This document shows, piece after piece, positions 45,706 to 56,667 of a DNA stretch of 64,000 bases. How positions within the stretch are numbered: position 1 is the stretch's first letter; every line of letters begins with the position of its first letter. The translations under genes were made by a program, and so were the position numbers. The notes under the pieces were generated by a model. The model did not search any database. It saw only the letters and a program-made list of their open reading frames with translations, and was not told the origin of the DNA. The stretch is taken from assembly GCA_024500155.1 (NCBI GenBank), contig CM044867.1, positions 26,361,632-26,425,631 on the forward strand, written 5' to 3'. Source of the stretch: Chenopodium formosanum. Taxonomy: Eukaryota > Streptophyta > Magnoliopsida > Caryophyllales > Amaranthaceae.

Positions 45706-46109
45706 TCATAAGAACACATGCCATGGGTCCTCTATCAATCTCTTCCTTGAACATTCTTCCCTTAGAAACAAACTTGAACTTTGATTACTATTTGGGCACT
45801 TACTATGTCCTTTATGAGACAAAGGATTTAGACTAAAACGTTTGTTTCCAACCTTCATGGAATACACATTGGTTTTGCCATCATGTTTAACTTTTCGATC
45901 AAATTGCCATGTTCTTCCCAAAAGTAAGTTACAAGCATTCATTGGAATCACATCACACCATATTTCATCCTTCTAATTTCCTATGGAGAAATTTACTAGT
46001 GCTTGCTTCTTAATTTGAAAACCCTTTGAGTCTCAAGCTAATTCACTTTATATGGTTTTGCATGATCACGAATAAGAAGGTTTAGCTTACTTACCATATT
46101 AGTTCGTTG
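45706..46109 (-). pseudogene. Remnant of retrotransposon protease (right part)
   Basis: Translation shows CDVIPMNACNLLLGRTWQFD and KVKHDGKTNVYSM, the stretch after the protease in Ty3/gypsy polyproteins (normally LLLGRPWQ; here Pro is Thr). Stop codons interrupt the part before it. It continues the broken protease on the other side of the solo LTR. Confidence 0.75.
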
Positions 46110-46114
46110 AAGCA

Positions 46115-47769
46115 TGATGTGTGTTATAAATGGCACACATTTGACGAGCATTTAGGTCCTTTCTATTCTCTTTTCATAGCTTTCATGCTTAATAAGTGCT
46201 TAGTTTTATGCTTTGTTGCTTATTTTTACCTTTCTTCTCTTATTTTGTAGCTTTTGTGCATTTCGTTGGTTTTCTAGCCTTTTCTTCTTTATTTGCTCTA
46301 TTTTCGTGGTTGTAGGTATTGGACGAGGTTCGGGTCTTGATTTTGGTGATCCACTATGGTGGAAGAAGCTTTTGGATCAAGTTCATGGAGTTTGGGAAGC
46401 TCAAGATGCAAAGAAGTGGAAGTTCCAAGTCTTGGTTCTTCTCTTGTGCTCGCTTGCGGTGCTCCCTTCAAAGGAAGTGTGTGCCCTCAATACTAAGCCT
46501 TAGCTACTGCCACTCCTAGTGCCCATCACCATCATAAATCATGTGTGCACCCCTTGAGCTTGAAGAGTTGAAGATTCGAAGAAACCCAGCTGAGTGCGGC
46601 CGCACGCGCAGAAGGTGCGGCCGCACACGAAGGATGTGCGGCCGCACACCATGGTGCTGCGGGCGCACATCATGGTGGTGCAGGCGCACATCCTCTGTTG
46701 TGCGGCCGCACCGGCGTGGGTCTTTTTCGATTGGATTTTGACGATTTTCTCTCTCTTCTTATACCTATTTGAACCCAATTTTTGTAAGAAGTTTCATAAG
46801 AGAATTAGATCATATTCTTAGCTTAGTTGAGAGCTTCTCTCTCTAGATTTAGGGGTTAGTTTTAGGAGTAGATTTTAGAGAGAGAAAGTGAAGAATTTCA
46901 ATGGTGATTGAGAGATTGAAGATCCAATGGTGACAATTGTATTGGAGATCTACTCTATTATCAATGAGCATTTCTAAACTATATCTCATTTATTTTTTTG
47001 TTTAGTATTCATATTTTGGATTGTTTGATTTTGATTAGAATTTGATGATTTGATGATTGATGTTTGATTAGAGTAATTGTTCTTCTTTGATTGTTGATTG
47101 TTGATTTCTTTAGTTGATTGATTGAATTGATGATGTTGCTAGAGTAATTGTTTGGTTAGGGATTTGGTGAAGCTTATATTATGTAATGGATTGATGTAGA
47201 TTGGGGATTTTGATGGAGTTGATGATGTGATTAAATTGGTTAATTGATTATGTGCATGTGTGTGTTTGATTTAGGCTTGATCACCCTAGTTATTCACACT
47301 AGATTGCATTGTAAGTTCACATTGATACGGACTATTGATTTGTGGCTTGCATTTACACGATTGAGGTGTCTTGTGATGTTTCCTAGCTAGATTTTATCGT
47401 AGTTGACGCTAGTTAGACCTCTAGGAGAATAGCTTGATATGCTCTTTTGGTTGCATAATTAATCTTCCCTCACATTGCTTGACTGAGTCAACTTCCTAAA
47501 CCAATTTGCATTGTTCATTGCTAATATAAGTGAATCCTAATCCCTAGCATTTTATTTGTTTGATTTCTTTGTCTTAGTAGTTGTTAGTGTCCTCTTTTAC
47601 CCTTCGTCTTCGACCTAGCTTAGGCACATAATTGAAAGCACTTAGACATTACCGTTCCTTTGGGTTCGACCCTTGACTTACCTCTATACTTGTACTTAGG
47701 TTTGTTGAGTGTTTATAAATTTTGTTTGGCTTAGGAGGATTAGTTCAACGACCTAATTTTCCCACGTCA
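46115..47769 (+). mobile_element. Solo LTR (Athila/Tat-like) nested in the protease
   Basis: Starts TGATGTGTGTTATAAATGGC and ends TTTTCCCACGTCA, flanked by AAGCA at 46110-46114 and 47770-47774. Its start (TTTAxxGGCACAxATTT) and its late GGGTTCGACCC word resemble the LTR at 2880-4402 read on its own strand. At 46594-46711 there are six palindromic or near-palindromic GTGCGGCCGCAC words about 21 bp apart. Removing it rejoins the protease fragment NVA|STN. Confidence 0.85.
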
Positions 47770-47770
47770 A

Positions 47771-47935
47771 AGCAACATTCTTGCAAAAGCCACTTTCAAC
47801 GATTACATTGCAAGTTCTTTCACCAACTTTGCATCGAGTATGAAACAAAGTCTCACGTTGAGGGATATTGGAAGTGGACTCGGCATGAAGTATCTTCCTT
47901 ATCACAAGACAATTACCATCATTCTCTGGAAAGCC
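47771..47935 (-). pseudogene. Remnant of retrotransposon protease (left part)
   Basis: Minus-strand translation contains NCLVIRKILHAESTSNIPQR followed by ETLFHTRCKVGERTCNVIVE and SGFCKNVA. This matches the retropepsin start of Ty3/gypsy elements, where the active-site word is usually xIDGGSCTNV. Here Asp is replaced by Glu (VIVESGFC). It lies in a different frame from the end of gag, so a frameshift separates them. Confidence 0.75.
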
Positions 47936-48995
47936 TCCTCCTCTTCTTCCTCATCAGTTTCAACAACTTCCTTTTCTTCTTTTTCTTGAGGAACAAACTC
48001 ATACTTTTCTCCTCTTCAGTCATGGCTTCATATTGTTGTATGGTAAGAGTTCTTTGACTTGGACAATCTTTAATATGATATCCTCTTCCTTGGCACATGA
48101 AGCAACGCATTTGATCCTTATACTTCTCCTTAGAGACATAAACTTTTTCCTGTTTTTCCACATCCTTTTCACCATTCTTTGAATTTTCAAAATCTTTGGA
48201 AGAGTGGTTATAGAACTTAGTAGTAGAACCTTGGGAATAGTTTGTATTAGTACTCTTAGAAGCACTCGGTTTCTTGTCTTCATTCCAAAGTCTCTCGATT
48301 TTTAAGGCTAGCTTGCAAACATCATTGAATCTATTGTAGGTACTTAGCTCAACTTTCTTAGTAATAGGTCGATTAAGTCCCTTTATGAACCGAGCAATAT
48401 GCATAGTTTCTTTCTCATCCAAGTCACAAATAGAAGTCAAGCGATCAAACTCCGTGATATATTCATTCACACTTTTAATATCTTGAGTCAACGTAGCCAA
48501 TTTCTTGTATTGAGTTTGCTCAAAATCACGTGGAAGGTATCTAGCATGCATCTTTCTTTTCAAATCAGTTCTTGTCTTGATCTTACTCTTCCCCGATCTA
48601 GCATGCCGAGCTTTCAAAGATTCAAACCATGTTCTCGCGTTCTTAGTGAGTCTTATGTAAGCAATTTTGAATCGTTTTACATCATCGAACCCTTTATAAT
48701 CTGAAATCTTCTCTAATTGCCTCTCCCACTCAAGAAAATCTTCGGGGCTTCCTAGACCCGTGAAGTCATCAAGCTTAAAACCCTTATCATCAATGTTAGA
48801 AGAGTATTTAGGCTCATCATCACTGCTAGAAGAACTACCATCACTATCTTTATGTTTTTTCTTCTTTTTATGATCTTGAAGTAACTTAGCAAAGGCATCA
48901 AACCTTGCTTTAGCACTGTCAGTCAACTTTTCTTCCAAAATCTCAAATTTCTCTTCAAACTTTTCAATTAATTTCTTCAAAGCTTCTTCTCTCAT
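47919..48995 (-). CDS. Retrotransposon gag polyprotein, Ty3/gypsy type
   Basis: About 358 codons from ATG 48995 (an earlier in-frame Met at 49079 adds an unlikely hydrophobic leader). Order: N-terminal coiled coil (EKFEEKFEILEEKL), Ser/Asp-rich linker, the conserved gag core (DFLEWERQLEKI, TWFESLKARHARSGKSKI, DFEQTQYKKLATLTQD, VNEYITEFDRL) and a CCHC zinc knuckle CFMCQGRGYHIKDC. In the knuckle the usual His position holds Tyr, with His one residue later, so RNA packaging may be weakened. The C-terminus runs off into a shifted frame over Lys codons. Known: gag forms the virus-like particle. Confidence 0.85.
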   Translation of the reverse strand: MREEALKKLIEKFEEKFEILEEKLTDSAKARFDAFAKLLQDHKKKKKHKDSDGSSSSSDDEPKYSSNIDDKGFKLDDFTGLGSPEDFLEWERQLEKISDYKGFDDVKRFKIAYIRLTKNARTWFESLKARHARSGKSKIKTRTDLKRKMHARYLPRDFEQTQYKKLATLTQDIKSVNEYITEFDRLTSICDLDEKETMHIARFIKGLNRPITKKVELSTYNRFNDVCKLALKIERLWNEDKKPSASKSTNTNYSQGSTTKFYNHSSKDFENSKNGEKDVEKQEKVYVSKEKYKDQMRCFMCQGRGYHIKDCPSQRTLTIQQYEAMTEEEKSMSLFLKKKKKRKLLKLMRKKRRRLSRE

Positions 48996-49411
48996 GATTT
49001 TTACACAAAATATGCGCACAAAACAAGGCAGAAACCTACCAGAGTATGGCTGTAGCACGACAGCAAAATATATGATCAAAACACCTTAAAATACCCTAGA
49101 GCGCACAGGAAAATCGCAGCAAAATTCGAGCAAAAACAAACCAAAACAGAAGCATAAATCAATTCGGACAAAATAAGACCAGTATGCACAAAACAGACCA
49201 GTTTAATAGGAAACGAATTCTGAAAATTCTGAAATTTTGCATGCATAAAGTAGACAAAATTTAACCCAAATTCAAAAAATGAATCACCTGAAAAGCTTCT
49301 GTAACAAAGGAGAACGAGTCGAAACAAGTTAACCCTGAAAACTAATCCTCCGAAAACACAGAAATTAGAAAACGAATTGTGAAGATTCTCCCCTTTAAAT
49401 CTGATTCCAAT

Positions 49412-50362
49412 TGATGTGGATTCTAATCCCTTGTTTAGTCAAGTTTTTAGAAAACCCACAATCTTGAAATAAAGATCCAACCTTGAATGATTTCTTTAAG
49501 ATTGAATGCAAACGAACCGATATTTCTCCTCACAAGATCAATCCTAAAACTTATGATTCGAATCCCCAAATTAATTAACCCACTTTTGGACGCTAATTAT
49601 TTTGAGATTAAACTCTTAGCATACTCCTAGACACTAAGTGTTTAATGTTCTAATCTTCAACCAACTCCTTGAATTGAAAACTAGCTAGAAAACGTTTAAG
49701 CAAACCTAAACAATTTTTATTGAAATTAATCTGATTTTTCTATTTCGTGTCATGTCTCTAAGAGCCACGAAATTCCCCCATTTATAGACTGAAAATAAGC
49801 TAATTCCATCCCAACAAGGATTAGGTAAAACCCCTAACTTTGCCCCCCAAATATCCTAACTAGAAAAGAAAACTACTTCTAATTAGAATATGAAAACTAA
49901 TCGATCCAAAATAAACTCTAATTTACTAAAAACTTTCCTAACAACCTTAGGAAGTTTATAGCAATTAAATAACAGAAAAAAAACCTTATCCTAAGTGCTT
50001 AAACCAAGAAAAACCCTCTCAAGTGAAAGGTCGAAACCTGGAAGCAAAAACTCAAGTGAAGGAAAAAAAAAACTGAGTATGGAAAATCTTCCATCGCCGC
50101 CGTCACAACACCTCACGCGCCGAATCTGGTTGAAGCTAGGTTCAGGGTGGTTCCGGGAAGGTGGCGTGTGACCTTCACAATTGCCGTCGGAAGTAAACCG
50201 CTCCATTTCCTCCTCCTTGATTATCAAGCTTCCTGTTTCCCATTTGATCTATTGGACCTTTCCTTGTTTATTTCTTTGTTTGGGCAGCCTATAATGAAGC
50301 TATTTGGACCTTTAAAAAGTGTCTTGGGCCCTTCAAAAGAATTAGCCTCTTGATTCACATCA
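49412..50362 (-). repeat. 5' LTR of the Ty3/gypsy element
   Basis: About 950 bp, ending in TGATTCACATCA on the plus strand before the CTAAC duplication. The primer site just inside (49394-49411, minus strand ATTGGAATCAGATTT) is near the common tRNA-Met word TGGTATCAGA but not identical. Confidence 0.88.
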
Positions 50363-50367
50363 CTAAC

Positions 50368-50810
50368 CAACGTGTTTTGTGTGCATATGGCCATTTGTAC
50401 AAAATAAAATAATCCCTATAACCTTGCTCAAGTAACCCATACAATACTGACCAAGTAACCCCTATAACACTATAACGTTGATCGAGTAATCCTATAACAC
50501 TAATGAAGTAATCTCCATAATTTGGCCACACGGTGTGGCAAGTCATAGGAAAATTTGAGCTAACCAAAATGGAGAAGGTTGCTATTATGTGAAGAAAGCA
50601 AGCATCTGCCCTCCTACAGTCCTACCTAGTCATTTCTGTAACCGTGATATATACTACAAAAGAGAACACCAATACAAACCACGACAAAATAGGTTTAAGA
50701 CTATCGACCATTTACAATTCCCCTTAATTTAAAGTATAAAATAGAATATAAAGCCTAAACATGCTTCTACTAAAACATTATGTGTAAATTGTCTTAAAAC
50801 ATAATAGTTT
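50368..50810. other. Non-coding DNA
   Basis: Four loose copies of 'caagtaaccc(c)tataac' between 50425 and 50515. No gene recognised. Confidence 0.4.
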
Positions 50811-50960
50811 TGGAGCTCATTCACTTCAGCTTAATTTCATTTCATTTCAATTCAGCTCCAATCAGTTCAATTTAGCTCCTAATTTCCTTTTCTCATAAAA
50901 TATTCAGCTAAATTCTGTTCTAATAAGTTTAGTTCTGTTCAGTAATTGTGAACAGACTAT
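50811..50960. mobile_element. TTCAG-type MITE, eroded (copy 5)
   Basis: Left end GGAGCTCATTCACTTCAGC, interior TTCAATTCAGCTCCAATCAG and TCCTAATTTCC, right end GTGAACAGACTATTA. It matches the other TTCAG MITEs but is shorter and more diverged; target duplication unclear. Confidence 0.6.
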
Positions 50961-51363
50961 TAGACTAATTTTTACCTTATATTTTGAACCTTTATTTTAT
51001 CAGCACTTGTTTAAAAAGTAAACTCTATATTTGAGAGTTGTGGGTTTATTGTTTCAATGTTTTTATTATTGGAAAAGTTGACAAGAATATTACTAACTTT
51101 ACCTCATTTGCTCAAAATAATCCCAACCCAACTTTGAATTATTTTTTAGTAATCCGAACTTTGATACTGCCTCCGTGTTATAATAAGTGTTACAATTACC
51201 AAATCCGACTGTGTTTTAATAAGTGTTACACTTTCTTTTTTGGCAAAAAGCTACATTTAAATATTATATCTCTCTCCTCTTATGGTCCCCACCCAAACCC
51301 ATTACTACTTTTTTTTTTATTATATCTTTCCTCTTACATTCATTACTTTTCAATAAACTACTA

Positions 51364-51737
51364 CTCCCTCCGTTCCCTAATGTTTTTTACGTTTGGAATT
51401 ATGCGATGTAATTAAGAAATTGTGTAAAGTTGAGGTATATTGGAATATTTCAATGATTGAAAGTACAAATTTATTGAAAAACACAATGTTGAGCATGTGG
51501 GGTGGAGAAATTAGAGGAGAGAGGAGAGACAAAGTAATAATAAGTGTTGAAAAACTATTAAAATAGTACAAAAAGTACAATAGCACATGGAAAAGTAAGG
51601 ATTTTTGAGTAAAAAAATTGTAAAACAAGGGTAATTTAGTCCAAAATTTATGACCAAAATAGGAAAGATACTAAATGTAAAGAATAAAAAGGAACACCCT
51701 AAATGGAAACGTAAAAAACATTTAGGAACGGAGGGAG
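51364..51737. mobile_element. Stowaway MITE inside the stack
   Basis: Termini CTCCCTCCGTTCCCTAATG and, inverted, CTCCCTCCGTTCCTAAATG, both leading to TTTTTTACGTTT. Flanked by TA (51362-51363, 51738-51739). It landed in the left target duplication of the MULE at 51740. Confidence 0.9.
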
Positions 51738-51739
51738 TA

Positions 51740-53594
51740 GGAAAATTTGTCAAAAATAACACCACCTTTAAACGGTCTTCCCTAAATAACACCACCTTTT
51801 GATTATTCCACAGCCAAAAATAAAACATGACCGGTTGGAAACCTATTTAAAAGGTTACCTGTGACACGTGTCACACTATCAATGGTCAATTATTTTAACA
51901 ATTTTTTTTTAAAAAAAAAAACCCTTAAAATTTTTATAAAAAAAACCTTAAAAAAAAAAAAAAACAAAACAAAACAAAAAAACAAAAACTAAAAAAAAAA
52001 AAAAGAGAATCCCTCCCACCACCGCCACCTGCCAGGCTGCCACCATCGCCGGTGCTTGAAACCCCTCCCCCGTGCCGGCTTAACCTTTCGCCGGTTGTCT
52101 GCACCCCTTCCCCCCTTAACCCACTACCAAAAGGTCGAAAACCTTATAACCCTAAAACCATTCGATTTTGGGGTTTTAGGGTTTTTGGATGGTGGTTCAA
52201 AGGGGAAAGGAGGTGGAGACGGCCGGGGGGGGGGGGGGGGGCGAAGTGGTTTCGCCGGCACAGGGGATGGGGTTTGCCTGGCGGCCGGTGAGGGGAAGGG
52301 GGTTTTCGAGGGAAGGTAGAAGGGTTTTAGGGTGAAGGAAGGTGGTTCAGGGGAAGAGGAGGGGCTCAGTGGTCGGTAGAGATGGAAATATCCAGTGGAT
52401 CACCCGCTCCACTCGTCTTATTGGATGGATGAAAATTCCGGTTTAAACGGATAATTGGCGGGTGATGGATTAACGGATGCGGGTGACGGATCGGATTCGG
52501 GTGGAAAAATTTCACCCGTTTACCCGACCCATCACCCGAATATTTAAAAAAAAAATTTGTTGAGATTTTTTATAATGGGCTAGGCCCAACTGAACCAAAA
52601 TCCTTAGTCGTCCTAATTTATACTCACGTAATTCCTAAACCCTACCTTAACCTACCAAAAAAATCACTCTCTTTCTCGCCGCTCTATGTTCCTCTCAATA
52701 TCTCAAAGCTCTCTGCTCCTCTCTCTCTATCTTTCATGGAGTCACGGTGGCTATTGAGTTTGTTCAGCCTCTCTCTGCTGATTTGCTCTCTCGGAATGTT
52801 GGACGGAGTCACGGATTTTTTTTGCCTTGTCCATTTGATTTTTTTTGCTTATTCTTAGGTTTAATTTCATGAATTTGCTGCTTGTTTTATGGTTTATATA
52901 TATGAATCATATATTTTCTTGAATTTCTGCCCTTTTTCACGAATTTGCCATAGTTTTTTTTGTTAATTTATGGTTTTTTAGGGTTCATATATATGTGAAT
53001 TTTCTTGAGAAGAGCTAAGTGTAATTTAATTTTTTAATTTTATTATATATCCGATTATCATCCAATCCATCCGTTTCACCCGTGGGTGATGGATGGATGG
53101 ATTCGGGTGGATATATTGGCGGGTGGTGGATGGATCGGGTGGGATGGATGGAGGCGGGTGGTGGATGCGGGTGATGCTCCACCCGCCCCGAACCCGATCC
53201 ATTTCCATCTCTAGTGGTCGGGCACTCAGGCTGGGTGGTCACCTTGGTACTGCCGGTAATGATCTCTGGTCATCGGCGGTGGTGGCAGCCCTGGCAGGTG
53301 GTTGTGGGGTTGCTGTCGTTAAGGGGAGGAGTTTTCCTTTTTTTCAGTTTTTTTTTTTTTTTTTTTTTAATTTTAGATTTTTTAAAGTTTTTTAATTTAC
53401 GTATTTTTTTAAAAAAAAAATTAACTAATCACACATGTGACATGTGCCAATTGTAACCTGTAAAACAGGTTACAGGTTTTTTGTTCTATTTTTGGCAGAT
53501 GAGTATCAAAGGTGGTGTTATTGTGGAATAATCAAAAGGTGGTGTTATTTAGGGAAGACAGCTTAAAGGTGGTGTTATTTTTGACAAATTTTCC
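51740..53594. mobile_element. MULE-like element with GC-rich cargo, third shell
   Basis: Inverted arms of over 60 bp start GGAAAATTTGTCAAAAATAA and CACCACCTTTAA, with a second CACCACCTTTTGATTATTCC. The 10-bp duplication is TAAACTACTA (51354-51363, before the Stowaway) and TAAACTATTA (53595-53604), one mismatch. The interior (about 52010-52370 and 53222-53330) is GC-rich with open frames but no recognised protein; it could be a captured gene piece. Confidence 0.8.
52377..53213. mobile_element. Non-autonomous hAT element, innermost
   Basis: Ends TAGAGATGGAAATATCCAG and, inverted, TAGAGATGGAAATGGATCG, with an exact 8-bp duplication GTGGTCGG at 52369-52376 and 53214-53221. Sub-terminal regions are rich in CGGGTG/CACCCG words, a usual hAT arrangement. 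No transposase. Confidence 0.9.
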
Positions 53595-54104
53595 TAAACT
53601 ATTATCCGCACCACCTTTCTTTTACAATTTTTTAATACTCCAACTACCCCACTTACCTCTTATTTTATTTAAGTCAATTAAATTGTCTAAAACTATGTGT
53701 CGGTCAAACTGTAACACTTGAAAAAATCATGGAGGGAGTATTAATTTGCTTCCAACGTTCCCAGCCGGTCATCTAACTTGTTATAACAAGTTACTTGACA
53801 CATGTTTAGTATATATGATTGGTCAAAAAAAATAATAATTTAAAAACAATAAATAAAAATTTAATTTTTTTTTTTTTTGAAACCATAAGAATTTTGTTTA
53901 AGAAAAATAAAACCACCTCAGCCCAACCCACCCTGCTCACCGCCCAGCCCACAGCCAGGCCAGCCTCCCACCGCCGCCGAGAACCCTTTGCTGCCCGTGC
54001 CGATGACACCACCTGCCTTCCCTTCCCCCATCCCGATACCCCCTTTGCTATCGCAACTAAAGAACCCAACCACAACCGGCAACACTTACCCTTGCAACTA
54101 AACC

Positions 54105-54442
54105 TGGTTATTGGGCGGGTCGGGTCAAGGTCGGTTGCGGGTCGGGTCAAAAAGGTTCACATTTTATAGGGTAAATATTGGGTCGGGCCAATGCGGGTCG
54201 CGAGTCAATAGCGGGTCGATAATGGGCGAGCGTACAAAATATCAATTAAAAAAAATATTGCACAAAGTCATTATTAAGTATATATGAATATAAATTTATC
54301 TATGCAATTATTTTAACATTATCTATTTTCTTTATTAATTAAATTGGAAAAACATTTTGGCCCTACATTGACCCTGTCCATTAAAAGCCATTTAAGCTTG
54401 GCCCTAACCCTATTATCATTGGGCTACCCTACCTAATAACCA
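54105..54442. mobile_element. Candidate small transposon in the right half of the stack
   Basis: Ends TGGTTATTGGGCGGGTCGGG and, inverted, TGGTTATTAGGTAGGGTAG, with GGGTCGGG-type sub-terminal repeats. The target duplication is not evident. Confidence 0.4.
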
Positions 54443-55084
54443 CCTCTATTTGCAACCAAAGAATCCAACCGCAACCAACAACCCTCGCGCCGCAATTCCT
54501 ACCACCTGTCGGCGGAATCCCACCAAATCCCCACCCCTTTCCAGCTTTCGAATCTATGGTTGCAAAAAGGGGGCTAGGATTGTGAGTGAGGGTTGATTAG
54601 TTGCAAAATGGTGGAATGAAAGGGATTGGGGTTGTAGTAAAGCCAAGGTCGCGGCGGGGAGGGGGGCGTCGGCGGGAAGGTTGCAGGGATCTTATTTCCA
54701 GGGAGTGAATGGAGTAGTCTAGGCGGCACTAAAGGTGGGGGCAGGCGCGACAAGGTGGAGGGCTAGGAGGTATCGATAGCTGGTGGTTGGTTTTTCTTGA
54801 AACTATTTTTAAAGTAATTAGTTTTAATTATTTTTAAAATAGTTAATTTTAAGATAATTAGTTTTTGAAGATAGAGATAAATCAGATAATTTGTTAATTG
54901 ATAATTACTACTAATAATCTTTTCTTTAAAAAATAATTTTTTCACCAAGTTGTCGGTCACTTGGGAACATTAAAAGCAAATTCATATCAAAGTTCGGATT
55001 ATTAAAAATAATCCAAAGTTGGGATTGTTTTAAACGAATGAGGGAAAGTTGAAATTATTTTTGTTAATTTTTCCAATTTTGTTT

Positions 55085-55930
55085 TTACAACAGATATTCT
55101 TGTGAATGATTGTTTACTCTAAACCAAAGGCTAATCAAACGACAAAAACATTGACCAAAGTCAAGTTATCATAACCATTTTACAAACACCTTCAATTGAT
55201 TATGAAATGCAGAACTACTAGTACATACAACACTAAAACACAACTACTCACGGTAGAAAGCCAAATGAGTAGTATCTTACATGTTACATAATACAAAACA
55301 ATTATTATTCGCAGCAGCCAAAATTTGTAGTTCATCAAAAGTAAAACAATTTAATTATAATTTGGGAGCTGTTTACCCAAACTTCTGCATGTAATTCTCA
55401 ACTTGAGAAAAACGTCTTAGGCTAAACAAGTTTTCTCTAGCAATAGAAATATAGTTTACAAAGATGCCAGAATTAGATTCTAGGAAAGGAGAAGCAACAA
55501 ATTGGAGCTTCTCTAACTGTTTTTTAAGAGCTAGGTATCCCATTCATCAGCACAAATTCCGCTACAAAATTACAGACCAAAGGTCCACAAAGTCGACAGC
55601 AAATTTCTCTTCGTAAATCTGCTTAATCATCACCGCCATATCCACAGCAACATTTCACTTCATCGCAGTTTTACTGACCTGCAGCTTCAAGCTACAAAAT
55701 TAGACAATAATATTGACCCTAAGCAAGATTACAATTAGGCTTGGCAACAATATTACTTGAGAGTCCTCTCAAATGTCAAATGAGGAGCATCTTTTTCTAA
55801 AAAGTATCATATAAATGTGAAAGCATCATCACTCATCAGAAATAGAGACTGCAAATCAGCAGAAACATCTCCAGCCAATTACACAGGCAAAGGAATAACA
55901 CAAGCACTTCAATAACTCCAAGAGCATATA

Positions 55931-56013
<83 letters not shown>

Positions 56014-56660
56014 AAGAGCACGATTCACCTTCCAAATGACAAGCATTCAGAACAGCTACATATTAGCCCAAAACTCATACCAGCAACTTGAGTAAATATG
56101 AACTTCGGTATATTCCTAAGTTGCCTTCGATAACAAAACTACCAGTAAACATATCATTATCCGACTGTTCTGGCACTAACCAACTCCAGTTAATGGGCCC
56201 CATCAAAAGAAATCATGCCAGCTTGTCACCGAAAATTGTTACCTCCTCTCTTACTAAAGCAGAGAAAACCAGACAAACTATAAGATGAGTTGGAGAGGGA
56301 AAAAAAAGGGAGAGCTAATTTAACTATAGATGGCACATCTTTCAATTATGAAAAGAGGCATGACCTCATTAGAGGATGTAAGCATCTGCTCCTAAATAAT
56401 ACCTAATCAATATATATACTGTGTGACTGTTGGAAGTACAGAATAATTAAGACCAAATACTAATTAATTTAACTAGGCTCATTAAAAAGTAGAAAATTAG
56501 TAAGGACCAATAAGCACAAACATGGGGGAGGACTGGAGGAGGCTAATAAATCAAAAACATCAAGCACATATGACTAGAATTGACACCAAGTAAAACTTCA
56601 TCCATTTTCTTTTAATTGAACCATTGGGCATCTCACACTTGCCTATGCACGTCTAATACC
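55085..56660. other. Non-coding DNA with a TA microsatellite
   Basis: No protein-coding sequence recognised. The stretch 55340-55700 reads like exon-plus-3' UTR on the minus strand (CTGCAG acceptor-like site near 55680) but has no long frame. A (TA)n run of about 70 bp lies at 55936-56007. Confidence 0.4.
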
Positions 56661-56667
56661 TTTTATA

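Larger units (their letters stand above)
44597..50362 (-). mobile_element. Gag-only Ty3/gypsy retrotransposon with both LTRs, nested insertion inside
   Basis: LTRs at 44597-45557 (3' LTR) and 49412-50362 (5' LTR) share TGATGTGGATT...AAGAATTAGCCTCTTGATT and are flanked by CTAAC at 44592-44596 and 50363-50367. A gag gene follows the 5' LTR. A polypurine tract (GAAGAAGGGGAGAA on the minus strand) precedes the 3' LTR. Only gag and part of the protease remain; reverse transcriptase, RNase H and integrase are absent. A solo LTR (46115-47769) sits in the protease. The LTRs differ by scattered substitutions and small indels, so the insertion is not new. Confidence 0.9.
51167..53738. mobile_element. 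Stowaway-like MITE, second shell of the stack
   Basis: Ends CTGCCTCCGTGTTATAATAA and, inverted, CTCCCTCCATGATTTTTTCA, both followed by AGTGTTACA, flanked by TA. Its own sequence is about 340 bp (51167-51363 plus 53605-53738); the rest is later insertion. Confidence 0.75.
51071..55074. mobile_element. MULE-like element forming the outer shell of a nested stack
   Basis: Left arm GGAAAAGTTGACAAGAATAT then CTCATTTGCTCAAAATAATC and AATCCGAACTTTGATA. Inverted right arm GGAAAAATTAACAAAAATAA with CTCATTCGTTTAAAACAATC and AATCCGAACTTTGATA. The match continues for over 90 bp. Its left arm is cut by a Stowaway element. The right interior (53739-54750) is GC-rich, unlike its surroundings, and may be captured host sequence. 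The target duplication is not resolved. Confidence 0.75.

Noticed and set aside
46541..46821. Cys/Arg-rich frames on both strands
   Set aside because: They read the GTGCGGCCGCAC palindromes, which give Cys-Gly-Arg-Thr repeats by chance.
52052..52319. Pro/Gly-rich frames in the nested MULE
   Set aside because: GC-rich low-complexity cargo; no recognisable protein.
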